The translations under genes and the position numbers were made by a program. A stretch of DNA of 64,000 nt from Rheum nobile (lineage: Eukaryota; Streptophyta; Magnoliopsida; Caryophyllales; Polygonaceae), in the NCBI GenBank assembly GCA_027886185.1, contig WOAB01000233.1:62001-126000 (forward strand), read 5' to 3'. Shown piece by piece: positions 22,892-34,345 of this stretch. The number at the start of each line of letters is the position of its first letter. Position 1 is the stretch's first letter. The notes under the pieces were generated by a model. The model worked only from the letters and a program-made list of their open reading frames with translations, had not been told where the DNA came from and did no database searches.

Positions 22892-22981
22892 AGTTTGTGC
22901 AGAGTATGCTCAGGGATGTTATTAGTTTCATCGGTAAAAAGGACTAAACTAAAAGCTCTCTGAGCATATTCTGCACAAACT
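22892..22981. repeat. Inverted repeat, 22-bp arms
   Basis: AGTTTGTGCAGAGTATGCTCAG at 22892-22913 pairs with 22960-22981 with one mismatch. The loop between them is 46 bases. It could fold as a hairpin RNA or be the remnant of a small foldback element. No gene surrounds it. Confidence 0.7.
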
Positions 22982-23589
22982 TTCAAGTAATCATGCCTAC
23001 TCGGGAAAGACTGAAAACAGTAATCTAGAGAAATATGATGTCATATAATCAGTATACAATAATCTATAGTAATAACAATAATAATTAGTATACAAACGAT
23101 TAAGACGATATTGGATTTATTTTGTGTATTTTCTAAAAAACATTATGTTAACTTGGGGACAAACCAGTTGATGAGAAGATCTACTGAAATGAGGAGTTCT
23201 GAATTACCTAGGAGTTTAGGATGCCACAATATGATGTCATATAATAAGTATACAATAATCTATAGAATGAAAACAGTATGCACAAACCAGTAGTGAACTA
23301 AAAAAATCTATAGTAATAACAATAATAATCAGTATACAAACAAATTCTATAGTAAAAACAGTATGGACAGACCAATATTGAATATGTCAAACAAAATCAG
23401 TATTGGCTTTACACGTACACGTAGAATGATGAACAACCGATTTTGTAAGATTAGTTTTGATATGATGAACAACTGAAATTGTGGGAGGGGCTGTAGTTTT
23501 ATATCCTCAAAACCCTTTCAATTTATGCTCCAAGATTGTGCTGAAAGGATACAAATATTTGGTTTTTTAATTTTGGAAATATCGTTTAT

Positions 23590-24700
23590 GACTGCTGCCT
23601 TAATATTATTGATTTTATTGTGTAGATATTGCAATATTCTGTAGATATTGCAACTGCCTTTATAGTATTGATTTTATTATCGAGATATTGCAATATTGTG
23701 TAGATATTGCAACTGCCTTAATAGTTTTGATTTTATTGTGGAGATATTGCCATTTGAAAATCAGGTTCATTGAACGGCTATTTTTGGAATATTACAGGTT
23801 TAGTTTTGCTACAAGTTTTGGTGCCTGTTTGTTTTTGTATGAATTTTCTGGCATCCAGTTTTTGGATGTATTTTCTGGAATCCAGTTGTTTTGTGGCATC
23901 CAGTTATTGGGTTTATTTTGTGGCATGTGAAGTAGGTTCATATTTGCAGCCAGTTTGTTTATGTATTTTCTAGCAATATTATTTTTAGTAGCTTCAGTTT
24001 TGCAAGTTCAATTATGTAGTTTAGCAGGTTTTATGAAAATATTGTTTTTGTAACATGTTCAGTTTTTTTTTGTATTTTCTGGTAATATTATTGCATCCTA
24101 TTTTCGTGTGTAGGAAGTTGTCAATTTTCTAGCTTCTAGTTGTTTTGTGGCATCCAGTTATTGGATTTATTTTGTGGCATCCAACTTATTTGTGGCATGT
24201 GAAGCAGGTTTATATTTGCAGCCATTTTGTTTATTTATTTTCTAGCAATATTGTTTTTAGCAGCTTCAGTTTTGCGGGTTCAATTCTGCAGTTTAGTAGG
24301 TTTTATGGAAATATTGTTTTTGTAATAGGTTCAATTTTTATGTATTTTCTGGCAATATTATTGCATCTTATTTTCGTGTGTAGAAAGTTGTCATTTTTCT
24401 GGCATCCATTTGTTTTGTGGCATCCAGTTATTGGATTTCTTTTGTGGCATCCATCTTTTTTGTGGCATGTGAAGCAGGTTCATTTTTGCAGCCAGTTTGT
24501 TTATGTATTTTCTGGCAATATTGTTTTTAGCAGCTTCAATTTTGCAAGTTCAATTCTGCAGTTTAGCAGGTTTTATGGCAATATTGTTTTTGTAACAGGT
24601 TCAGTTTTTATCTATTTTCTGACAATATTATTGCAGTCTATTTTCGTGTGTAGGAAGTTTTCAACGGGTTTAGTTTTTGGGGTAGAATCACGTTGTAAAA
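23590..24700 (+). repeat. Tandem repeats, about 60-bp and 269-bp units
   Basis: 23610-23755 holds short repeats of GTAGATATTGCAA...TTGATTTTAT. From about 23800 to 24680 a unit of 269 bp recurs a little over three times; the anchor word GCTTCAGTTTTGCAAGTTCAATT is at about 23993, 24262 and 24531. Each unit carries TTTTGTGGCATCCAGTTATTGG and GGTTTTATGGAAATATTG words. A 204-codon hydrophobic open frame (24145-24759) follows the repeat (period not a multiple of three) and is not taken as a gene. Confidence 0.75.
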
Positions 24701-25013
24701 AATATACATGTTCTGTTTTTTGGAAACAAATCAATTATTCTATGGTAAATATTCTGTAGTCAATATTGGAAAAAGATAATCAAATATTACAGAATATTTT
24801 GTTGTACATTTTGGAAAAAAATTATTGTAAATAATATTTCTATGGCAAGTGCAGGATTCTATTATTGCAGATTTCTGATTTTAAAAATAAATCTAAAAAA
24901 ACCACAGACTGCCACGTGTCCAAGTCAATACCGTGATGACACATGGCAACGTAAAATTCGGGCTCATTCTGGAGGCGCCACGTGACACAGAGGATATTCT
25001 GCTTTAGTATATA

Positions 25014-25272
25014 CTCCCTCTATCCCCTTTTGTTTGTCTCATGGGGGAGGGGCACAATTGCCGATGCGGGTTTTGTATCGTTAATATCTCTAATTACATA
25101 ATCCTAAAAATTATAATTTTTTGATATTATCAAAGTACTCGTTGAGACGAATCAAACAAGACCCCATATGACTATGTTTTTTCTTATATATTGGAAGAAA
25201 TCTTATAGATTCTCTTCAATTATAAATAGTGTCAAAATTGGCCATGAGACAAACATTTAGGGACAGAGGGAG
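25014..25272. mobile_element. Stowaway-like MITE inside a Helitron end
   Basis: The 259-bp element has inverted ends CTCCCTCT(A/G)TCCC and matching TTTGTCTCATG further in. It is flanked by TA on both sides (25012-25013, 25273-25274). TA duplication and CTCCCTC termini are typical of the Stowaway (Tc1/mariner) type. It splits the TCTACTATA|TACTAAAGC terminus of the Helitron. Confidence 0.8.
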
Positions 25273-25283
25273 TATATAGTAGA

Positions 25284-25668
25284 TTGTCCTACTCCTACAT
25301 GTATATGCAAATCCACACAAATGAATTAGAGAGATTAATGCAAGTCTGTAAGGTATTCATGTATTTTAGTCCATCTTAATCAATAGGATTTTCAACAATT
25401 TGACTTCATATTTTATTATTTGAAATACGCAAGTTATTAATTTAAACACTTTATCTATATAATTGTACAACACATTTTCTATAACAAAATGAAAGATCGT
25501 TAGAATTATCAAAGATCTTAGCAGATCTAAAATCTAAATTTTTATTAAAAAATACTAATTGTTATTGTAAATATTATTTGTTAGCTCAACCCTAATAAAT
25601 TTGATTTTACTTTATTGACTTAATCTTTTATCATTTTCTTATCGGGGTTGTTTATAATGATCTATCTA
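25284..25668. other. AT-rich spacer between two Helitrons
   Basis: No gene or repeat ends were seen. It is probably the continuation of whatever the 17377-25283 element inserted into. Confidence 0.4.
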
Positions 25669-27988
25669 TCTATATATACTAAACCTAACACATTTCGAGC
25701 CTCTACGACGATTCTAGGGCCCACTTTTTACTAGGGGTGAGCAAACGGATATATGCGATCCGGTCCGGTATGTTGGATATCCGGTAAAAAATATTCACAA
25801 AACTCCTATCTGTATCTAGTCCGTTTCGGATCGAATATACGGTAAATATTATCCGGATCGGATCGGATATTTGACTCAGATATCCAAATTATCCGGTTAC
25901 TAGAAAACCAATTAAAAATTAAATCAAAATATTACTTTTTTTAATTCAATTAAAACTAACAATCCGCAAAGTGCAAACTAAATGTCAAACATTAACACCA
26001 TTTGCAAGTCCCTGTAATTTTTTCAAACAATTAAACTTGTCAATATTTTCAAATTGAGAACCATAAATGTATATATTATATAACAAGAGGAATTGACAAG
26101 TATATATAAAGCTGTAACTTTAACTTATATAATCAAAATTCAATTCAATGATGAACACTCAGTCTTGACAAAAAAACATATTTACTCTGTTTAGTGAGGC
26201 GACAATTAGTACATGATTTAGGGTTTTAATTTTATAAGAATAATAATCAAGGTTGTTTTTTTATTAAAAGGAATAAAATAAGGAATATTGTATTGAAGAA
26301 TTGAAGTGAGTTTAATTACTTAAAAATGTAGAAGCACTATTTTGAGATCATCTAAACTAATTAAACATTGTATATTAGTTATAAAAACATATATATTATA
26401 TATTAATAGTACCGGATTCCTGGATATCCGATAAGCAAAATATCCCGATCCGTATCCGGTCCAAGTATTTGGAAAAATCACCCGGATCGGATCGGATTCG
26501 GATAAAAATTAAACGGATATTTCCGGATACGGACTTTTAGGGTTCGGATTTGCGGGTTATCGGATTGGGTCGGCCAGATCAGATACTTTTGCTCACCCCT
26601 ACTTTTTACATGTGTCATTTTGTGATTTTTCGATATTCTATTACTCGATCTTATACTTTTATGCATCAACAATTTAACTAACTTAAAAACTACTTTATAA
26701 AAATATATCTTAACAACTTTTCTTAACAACCTATAACATTTAAATGCAATCGAATAATAATATATTAATTGAAAATAAAATAAATTAAGCTTTTATTTAA
26801 TTTGTTATTTATTCAATTAATTAATATTTTAATTATCAAGCAACATTAATCGTATCCCTTCATCGTCCCTTCGTAATTTATTTTTTCAAAATTTTATATG
26901 ATGTTGTGGCTTTTGATGGTGCTTCAGTTCCCCCTACTCTCGCAATTTAATCTTCTCTAACAAAACATTGTATTATGTTTTGCAGTTGGTTTTTGTCCAC
27001 CTCGAACTCAATCATTTGCTTCAGGCTTCCGCAATAGTATATGATACTGATCAAAAGTTATGCCTTTGGCTAATGTCGATCATCAATGTTGATCCATGAA
27101 ACACCGACACACAATTGTGATCTAGAACAAAAAGGCAATGCATCTATGCTCGATATACAGTCCCGACCTTGCTTCATATAGTGTTCTTCACCATACTCTA
27201 TGATCCCAACTTCTACCTCTATCGCTTATGTAGTTATGTGTTGTATATTATATTATTCATATTCATACTCAAATTTATTTGTTGAAATCAAAGTAAATTA
27301 AGAACTACGTACATACTATATTGATAAACTTAAAGTGAAAATAATGTTATTTCATGGTAATTTAACTGATCAGTAGACATATTGCATTTTAATTATATAG
27401 CTCACACTTCTTTGAACTACATCTTTCAATTTATTATTTAACTGATCACTAGACAGATTGCACTTTTCTGATATACATTTATTATATTTCTGATTTTAGT
27501 ACATATATTGTCGGATATTGAACTACATCTTTCAATTTATTATTTAATTTAGTAGTTATGCTTTGTTTGTAAAAAAATTGGCATCCTATAAGAATACAAA
27601 AAATATGCATTTTTTAAATTCATATATTTATCAAAAAATTTGTAGGATAATACTAAATCAACATAAAGTAAACCATATTTGAAAAAAAACATTTGAATTT
27701 GAAAATTTTGAATTTATATGATAAATTCAATCAAAAACTTCTATTAAGATAATTTTGCTTTAAGATTTTATGCAAGCCAACAAACCTCTTATACTATATT
27801 TGTTTATTATAAATAAAAGGAATAAATAAATAAGCCTCCTACAAAATTCTAAAAAGGCATTAAGTAAATTTAAGAATTTAAAATAACTTAATATAAGCAA
27901 AGGTTTTTACAATTTTATAGTGATTTAGAGAGTTATGTTAAATAATATTTCTACAAATAATATATAAAGGGCACGGATTTTCAACTAG
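25669..27988 (+). mobile_element. Non-autonomous Helitron (+ strand)
   Basis: It starts TCTATATATACTAAACC after A and ends GGCACGGATTTTCAACTAG before T. The left arm of the expected 3' hairpin is eroded. The first 100 bases match the start at 17064 (ATTTCGAGCC, then a GTGTCATTTT word), interrupted by the hAT-type MITE at 25732-26601. The remaining 1.4 kb is AT-rich and I recognise no protein in it. Confidence 0.5.
25732..26601. mobile_element. hAT-type MITE, 870 bp
   Basis: Inverted ends TAGGGGTGAGCAAA are flanked by the 8-bp target duplication CTTTTTAC (25724-25731 and 26602-26609). Eight-base duplication and TAGGGGTG ends are hAT marks. The subterminal parts are rich in CCGGAT/ATCCGG words on both sides (for example GATCGGATCGGATAT), likely transposase-binding repeats. 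No transposase is encoded. Confidence 0.85.
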
Positions 27989-28484
27989 TTATAATAAAAA
28001 CAAATAGTATCTGCAAAAAAGTAAAATAAACAACAATAACAAAGAGGTAATTGGGTTTATATACTCTTTTCATAATGAATTAAGAGTTAATATCCCCTCA
28101 CTAAATTTATTAATTTTTTATATCCTCATATATACTTAAGACTGATTTACCCCTTACCTCCTATCAATATTTTGTAACTATCTGTCCTTTTAACATCGTA
28201 ACAACTTCCTCATTAAACTCACATGAATATAATTAAGGATACTCCTTAATATTGTTCAATAAGAAATGCCACCGGAGACCAATGACACATCTCCTTCGGC
28301 GACCCACCACCACCACGCACCTCCTGCTGCAACATGCATCATACAAGACATTCACAACCGTTGATAGTACTCACCTTTTTTTAAACAATATATAGTATTT
28401 ACATACAAGACAAATACATATGAGAAATTACGTTAACGTAGACAAGATATGATATTTATTATATATTAATGAGGACGCGGTTCG
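27989..28484. other. Spacer, no gene seen
   Basis: AT-rich DNA. The word ACAAGACA appears at about 28410, foreshadowing the ACAAGAC repeat tract that resumes after 29985. The foldback element between may therefore have inserted into that tract. Confidence 0.4.
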
Positions 28485-29949
28485 GGTGCGAAAGACTGTT
28501 AAAATACAAAATACGAAAGATTTTTAGCCGTTCATCGTGGTCAAATCTACGGCTGAAGAGAATAGGAAAAATACGCTTTATTTATTCACACGCGCTTTAT
28601 TAATTTCAAAAAAGAGGCAATCAGACCGTATTATTCGCTCACTGTGTTATTCGCTCGCCTTCAAATGCACCTTATGTTTATAAGCTTGCATTTTACGTTT
28701 ATTTTCTTGCACTTTATTTTTGTTCGCTTGCACTTAGTGTTTATTTGCTTGCACTTTATGTTTTTTTGCTTGCACTTTTCTTATATGCTTGCACTTTATG
28801 TTTTCATGCTTGCACTTTTATTTATCTGGTTGCACATTGTGTATATTCGCATGCACATTTTGTTTGCTTGCATTTTATTCTTATATCTTGTCAACAATGT
28901 TTTCCTTCTTGCACATTGTGTATATTCGAATGCATTTTATGTTTATTTGCTTGCACTTTATGTTTATTTCCTTGTACATTATGATAGGTTCAACTAATTA
29001 AACAACAGAAAGTACAAGCCAATAGGAAGAAAGTGCATGGAAATACAGAATAAAGTACAAGCAAGTGAACAGAAAGTGCAAGCAAATATGAGATTAAAAT
29101 TTTTTTAAAATACAAGCAAGCGAACAGAAAGTACATCAGAATAATGAATAAGTGTAAGCGAATAGAACGAAAGTGCAAGCTGTTAAACAGAAGTGCAAGT
29201 GGTTAAAGAGGAAGTGCAAATGAATAAAAAAAAGTACAAGGGACTAAACAACAGAAAAGTGCAAGCCAATATGAAGAAAGTGCATGGAAATACAGAGTAA
29301 AGTGCAAGCAAGTGAACAGAAAGTGCAAGCAAATATGAGATTAAAAAATATTTAAAATGCAAGCAAGCGAACAGAAAGTACATCAGAATAATGAATAAGT
29401 GTAAGCGAATAGAACGAAAGTGCAAGTTGTTAAACAAAAGTGCAAGTGGTTAAAGAGGAAGTGCAAATGAATAAAAAAAGTACAAGGGATTAAACAACAG
29501 AAAAGTGCAAGCCAATAGGAAGAAAGTGCATGGAAATACAGAGTAAAGTGCAAGCAAGTGAATAGAAAGTGTAAGCAAATATGAGATTAAAAAATATTTA
29601 AAATGCAAGCAAGCGAACAAAAAGTGCATCAGAATAATGAATAAGTGCAAGCGATTAGAACGAAAGTGCAAACTGTTAAACAGAAGTGCAATTGGTTAAA
29701 GAGAAAGTGCAAATAAATAAATAAAAAGTGCAAGGGATTAAACAACAATCAAATTACAGTGTGAAATTTAAGTAGTGTGTGAAATTCATCAAACAAACAA
29801 ACAAAAAAGAATTAGAAAAGCTGAAGCGAAAAAAAGAAGGCGGGAGAGAAAAATAATAATTAGAAAGCGCGTGTAACAATGCAAAAAGCTAGAGCAAATC
29901 AGACGGTTAAAAAACTTTCGTATTTTGTATTATAACCATCTTTCGCACC
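28485..29949. mobile_element. Foldback element built of CTTGCAC words
   Basis: Inverted ends of about 37 bp (GGTGCGAAAGA, then AATACAAAATACGAAAG) lie at 28485-28521 and 29913-29949. Inside, the left arm (28640-28985) repeats a unit of about 22-24 bp with CTTGCACTTTATGTTTATT. The right arm (29001-29745) carries the reverse complement words AAAGTGCAAG, arranged as three 246-bp tandem units starting at 29001, 29247 and 29493. No protein is recognised; open frames here are repeat artefacts. I did not find a clear target duplication, so the superfamily is open (Mutator-like foldback is one option). Confidence 0.7.
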
Positions 29950-29984
29950 TGACACTTAAATATTATTTATAAGACTCGTACAAG

Positions 29985-30553
29985 ACACTTACAAGACATA
30001 TACAAGAAATTTATTATTCTTGTAAATATAAAATGACATTCAAGATACAATATACAAGAATAATATAAACCCTTTACAAGACTCGTGTAAGACGTTTACA
30101 AGACTCTTAAAAAACACTTATAAGACATTTACAAGATATATAAGACACTTAGTTACAGCTCTTGTAGACATAAAAATACACACAAAATACAATATACATG
30201 AAAAATATAAAAATCTCTTACAAGACTCATATACGACACTTACAAGATATGTACAAGACACTTACAAGACACTTACTATTCTTGTAGACACAAAAACACA
30301 TACAAGATGCAATATACGGAGTACAAGAACAATATAAACCCTCTACAAGACTCATACAAGACATTTACAAGATATATACAAGACACTTACAAGATATGTA
30401 CAAGACACTTACAAGAAACTTATCATTCTTGTAGGCACAAAAACACATACAAGATACGATATACAAGAACAATATAAACCCTCTACAATACTCATACAAG
30501 ACATTTACAAGATATATACAAGACACTTACAAGATATGTACAAGACACTTACA
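29985..30553 (+). repeat. ACAAGAC-rich tandem repeat, left part
   Basis: Units of roughly 130-140 bp contain AATATAAACCCTCTACAAGACTCATACAAGACATTTACAAGATAT, with anchors near 30062, 30195, 30329 and 30470. The tract continues at 45679 after the Tekay element, showing that the retroelement landed inside it. Confidence 0.75.
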
Positions 30554-30558
30554 AGAAA

Positions 30559-32929
30559 TGTAATATCTCACATTTTGTACGGGTAAATTTCGAACTTTCT
30601 TAAGCCCATGTTGTGAGTCAGATTAAATTCAGAGGTGTATGAACATTCTGTATAATGTTTGACCTCTGTAATATTTTTCTGAGCAATATAAAATACAGTT
30701 AAGGTATTTACGGGCTAAAGGATCGTCCGTGTACGAATATATTTAACCCGGAGTTAAAAACATTTTACCACTTAAGGTAAAAACGACAAAGGAGTCGGAG
30801 GGGGACAGATCTGGCCTTGACCGCACCCCGCGGTGAAGGGCGTGCCGCACCCCGCGGAAAAGGCCAGCAGCGAAGACGAAGCAGCTTCGTCACCGCACCC
30901 CTGCCGCACCCCCACCGCACCCCGCGGTGGCCTATGTCACTCGACAGTTGCAGGGCAACTTGGCAAGGCTACTTCGTAGCCTTGGTGACTTGCCTTGGCT
31001 ACGTTTCTGAGGCCGGGACACCTCCTACTTGCCTTCTCCAGCTCGTGTGCAGCATGTTTGGGGTATTTATAGAGGAGAGGCGGGTGAGAATCGAGCCACA
31101 AGAGAGCTCCTCCATCATCTTCTATCTCAGACAACCTCCATTGAAGCAAGTTTGAAGTTTCGTTTGAGAGCTAATCTGAACCCTTTTGAGAGCGATAAGA
31201 GGTGATCCTTAGAGGTGGTATAAGGCTTAAGAAGGTGGGAAGACAAACCAAGAACAAATCGAAGTCGAATCGATCGATTTGGGTAAGTAATTCTTCCCGA
31301 AAACTTGCTGAACTTTGCCTCTGTCGTCTCGCCACACCCGCGGCCAAGTGCCACCGCACCCCGCGGTGAGGGTCTACCGCACCCCGCGGCAAGCATGGGT
31401 CCGTGGTGTGTGTGTGTGTCTTGGGTGTTGGTTCTTGGGCGAAGCTTGGACCCTTCAATTCTTATTCTTTTAGATTCATATATGTAGATATTGAATCTAA
31501 TTTAAGGTTTTATTATGGGTCGTTCAAGAAGTATGGGATTTGAGATCCGAGATCTGTCCCTGATCAGACCCGGGAATCGTCGTCTTTAAGAGCTCGTTAA
31601 GCTTTTTGCAATCTAAGGCAAGTGGCGGTTCGCTCTTGCTTTTCATTCCATAATTCTATTGATTATCAATTGCTTAATTGTTAATTAATTTGGAATGATT
31701 TATTGAATTGTTGGGAACAGTTTTACTAAATGATATAAAAGGAATATGATATTATAATAGGTTGTATATCTGTTAGAATAACGCTATTATAGATATATAT
31801 TTTGGCCTGAGGGCTTTGATATGATTATTGCTGTGCTTGGACTATTTAGTTAGCACGAGTATTCGTAGGAGCGATGGACTAATTGAGGTCTAGTCGTTTC
31901 TTGATAATGAAAATGGTGCTAAGGGTTCTAAACTCAAAGACCATTTGGTGGGTCATGACCTTTCTCTGTACTTGGTATAGAGATGGTGGCACGAAGCTGG
32001 TGCTACAAACTTGGGATTCGTCCCTATCAGAAGTATGTCCCGCTGTCGGCAGACATATAAATAAAAGCCTATAATGTGGTGTGCGTTTCGGAATTAAATA
32101 AGATAAGTGCCCGAGCGCACATGATTAATAAACCTCAGACGAGTAGTATAGCTAGGGAATAGTGCAGCTAGGAAAGCTCGTCTTGACTTTGATCAGAGTA
32201 CCGTTCTCTTTCCAATCTGGATTCGCGTTAAGCGGTGAGGTTGGTTGTGAACCGAAACATCAAGTCGTTTTTGAACGCTTGTATGAGATTATTAATGTTC
32301 CCCAACATTGTCATGTTTCCCATAAGACTCAATCTTTTGGAGTCTTCCTTTTGGTTGATTGCTGTGAGACCTGGTCTCCAGAATCTCCCTTTGATCATAC
32401 CTTTTGATATATTCCAGTAGGAGTATGGTGGTTGACTATCGTCATCGGTTTCAATTCGAGAAACGACGAGTCTAACCTAATACGACTACTTCGAACCACT
32501 CTGCTTTGTACCCTTGCGTAGTCTTTCATTAGACTAACCAACCGTAATTGTTCTTTGCATGGTTGGCTGGTGTCATCCGTTCGATTCGGCACATCAGATA
32601 AGCATCCGAGGAATGGAGGCTAGAACGACTATAAAAGTAAACGGTGTTTTAATGGTTTATCAGGCTACAATCCTTGGCGGGTGATCTTTATGATCAAGAC
32701 TCATGTATTTATATTTATAAAGACTTCCGCTAAATACTCTGTTTTGTCCTATGGGGATTGATATGTAATCCACAGACATATGTTTTAATTAAAGGTTTTG
32801 ATGGTTATATCTTAACCATTGTTTATGAATTGTGTTTAAACCGGTAAAGCCTGGGGTGGCTTCGGTGTGAAAACCGAGGTCACTTGCGGTAATACCTTTC
32901 CAAACGGATTGAAATTTGAGGGTGTTACA
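30559..32929 (+). repeat. 5' LTR of the Tekay-type element
   Basis: 2,371 bp, repeated at 43287-45673. A TATA-like GTATTTATAGAGGAG lies near 31066. Upstream of it and again at about 31340-31390 the motif CCGCACCCCGCGG recurs. Open frames of 60-112 codons inside the LTR are not genes. Confidence 0.92.
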
Positions 32930-32933
32930 GATC

Positions 32934-32945
32934 TGGTATCAGAGC
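32934..32945 (+). promoter_or_regulatory. Primer-binding site of the Tekay-type element
   Basis: TGGTATCAGAGC, a perfect match to the complement of the initiator tRNA-Met 3' end, begins four bases after the LTR. Confidence 0.92.
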
Positions 32946-33110
32946 CTAAGTTTTAGAACGGGTTGGGTATTTGAAAACCAATTACTCGTTTTCAATTGAA
33001 AAGTATTTTCAAAAGGGCTCTGAATTTTCAAAATGAAAAGAATTTGAAAATAAAAACACCGTTCATAGTCATGTCTTCTATCTATAGTCTGATGTAGTAA
33101 GCTTTCTTCT

Positions 33111-34079
33111 ATGTCTAGAAAGACTAATTCCTTTCTCGTTATCCTGTTGGATATGGGTGCGTGTATTTCTCATAAGAGGGACTCGATAGATGCCGAGATG
33201 GATTCACCATCTCCAGGAAGGCTCGACTTCCCAATATCCCAGGGATGCTTCGAGGTTAGAGAACCAAGCAGCCCACCTGAGGAGATCAAGCATGTGCTTC
33301 CTGAGTCAGTAGTCCTGGTGTCAAGGAATGTTGTAGTTCCTATGACAGCACCAGTTGAGCCACCAAGGGAGGAAGCAATGCATGAAGATGAATCGTCTAG
33401 GTACACGAGAGGGTACTATAATGACGATTACCAGATAGAAATGATTCCTGAAGAGAACGAGGAGGAAGATGAAGAAGAGGACCCCATAGAGGAAGACCCC
33501 GACGAGGAAGAGGACCCCATCGAGGATGATTCCGAGGAGGATACCGAGATGGACCTCAACGAGCAGAACCAGGAGTCCGATGACTTGAGGCACTTGCTGG
33601 TGGATAGTCAGGAACCGGGGATGCAATCTATTCACCCTAGTTCAGAGTTACCACCTGTGCAAGAGTTGCCACCAGTGCCAGAGTATGCACTCATGTCTGA
33701 TGCTGACTGGGAAATACTTTATACCGAGTACGGTATTGGAAGAAATGGTAGAGAATCTCAGACTATCCCTACTCAAAGGAGAAGGAGGACGGAATCTGAA
33801 CTATGAGAGATCCTTCGCCAAAGCGAGATGATCTCTTCTGAACAGCAATACCAGATGGATAAAATGATCGCCAGTGCTCACAGAAGGGCTGGGATAGGAG
33901 AGCCAAACGTGGAAGATCCATACTTCACCATGACTGAGATAAGGCCAGGGACACCAGAATCATGTGTTCCAGGACCAAGCAGGGTGCGTAGTCCATCGTC
34001 AGAATCCGATGGAGAACCCCGTCCGAAGAAGCCTTGCATGGAAAGTCTACCGTATAGGAAACGTTTCGGAACACCGTGA
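33111..34079 (+). pseudogene. Extra acidic ORF between primer site and gag
   Basis: One frame runs 33111-34079 with a single in-frame TGA at 33804-33806. It starts at the ATG at 33111. The first segment is 231 codons, with a strongly acidic Glu/Asp stretch (about 33450-33560). The second, 33828-34079, is basic and Pro/Ser-rich and ends in a C-terminal PRPKKPC word. No zinc knuckle, protease or polymerase motif is present. It lies before the gag-pol ATG and in the same sense. Additional ORFs in this place are uncommon in chromoviruses. Its role is unknown; an accessory or regulatory protein is one possibility, and a captured host fragment another. Confidence 0.6.
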
Positions 34080-34345
34080 TAAGGACCGACGTTGCCTGTA
34101 GCAGTAGTTTCCTTTTCTTAGTATTTCAGCATGTACCGTGTAAATATTCTAGTATTGCGGCATGTACTTTGTGAAATACCACAATCTCCGAGCAATTTTG
34201 ACTTGACGCTCGGGAGATCGGCTAATGTGTAGTTTGTAAAATAGTTCAAGTTCATCTATATAAGTACCAAGTTGATCTATTCTGAGTTGATTTTTATTAC
34301 ATTAAGTATTTTGGGAAAAATATTAATGTATGAAATCCTTGGAAT

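Noticed and set aside
24145..24759. 204-codon hydrophobic open frame
   Set aside because: It follows the 269-bp tandem repeat, has no start context, no family words and repeats its own peptide segments as the DNA repeats.
28644..29671. Several Cys/His/Leu-rich small frames that look like membrane proteins or zinc fingers
   Set aside because: They translate the CTTGCACTTT words of the foldback element. The spacing is that of the DNA repeat, and both strands give similar peptides.
29985..30553. CRISPR-like alternation of short repeats
   Set aside because: Eukaryotic tandem repeat with variable unit length and no unique spacers; no cas genes.
30817..31155. 112-codon frame, repeated at 43545-43883
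   Set aside because: Part of the Tekay LTR. Present in both LTRs because they are repeats, not because of coding conservation.
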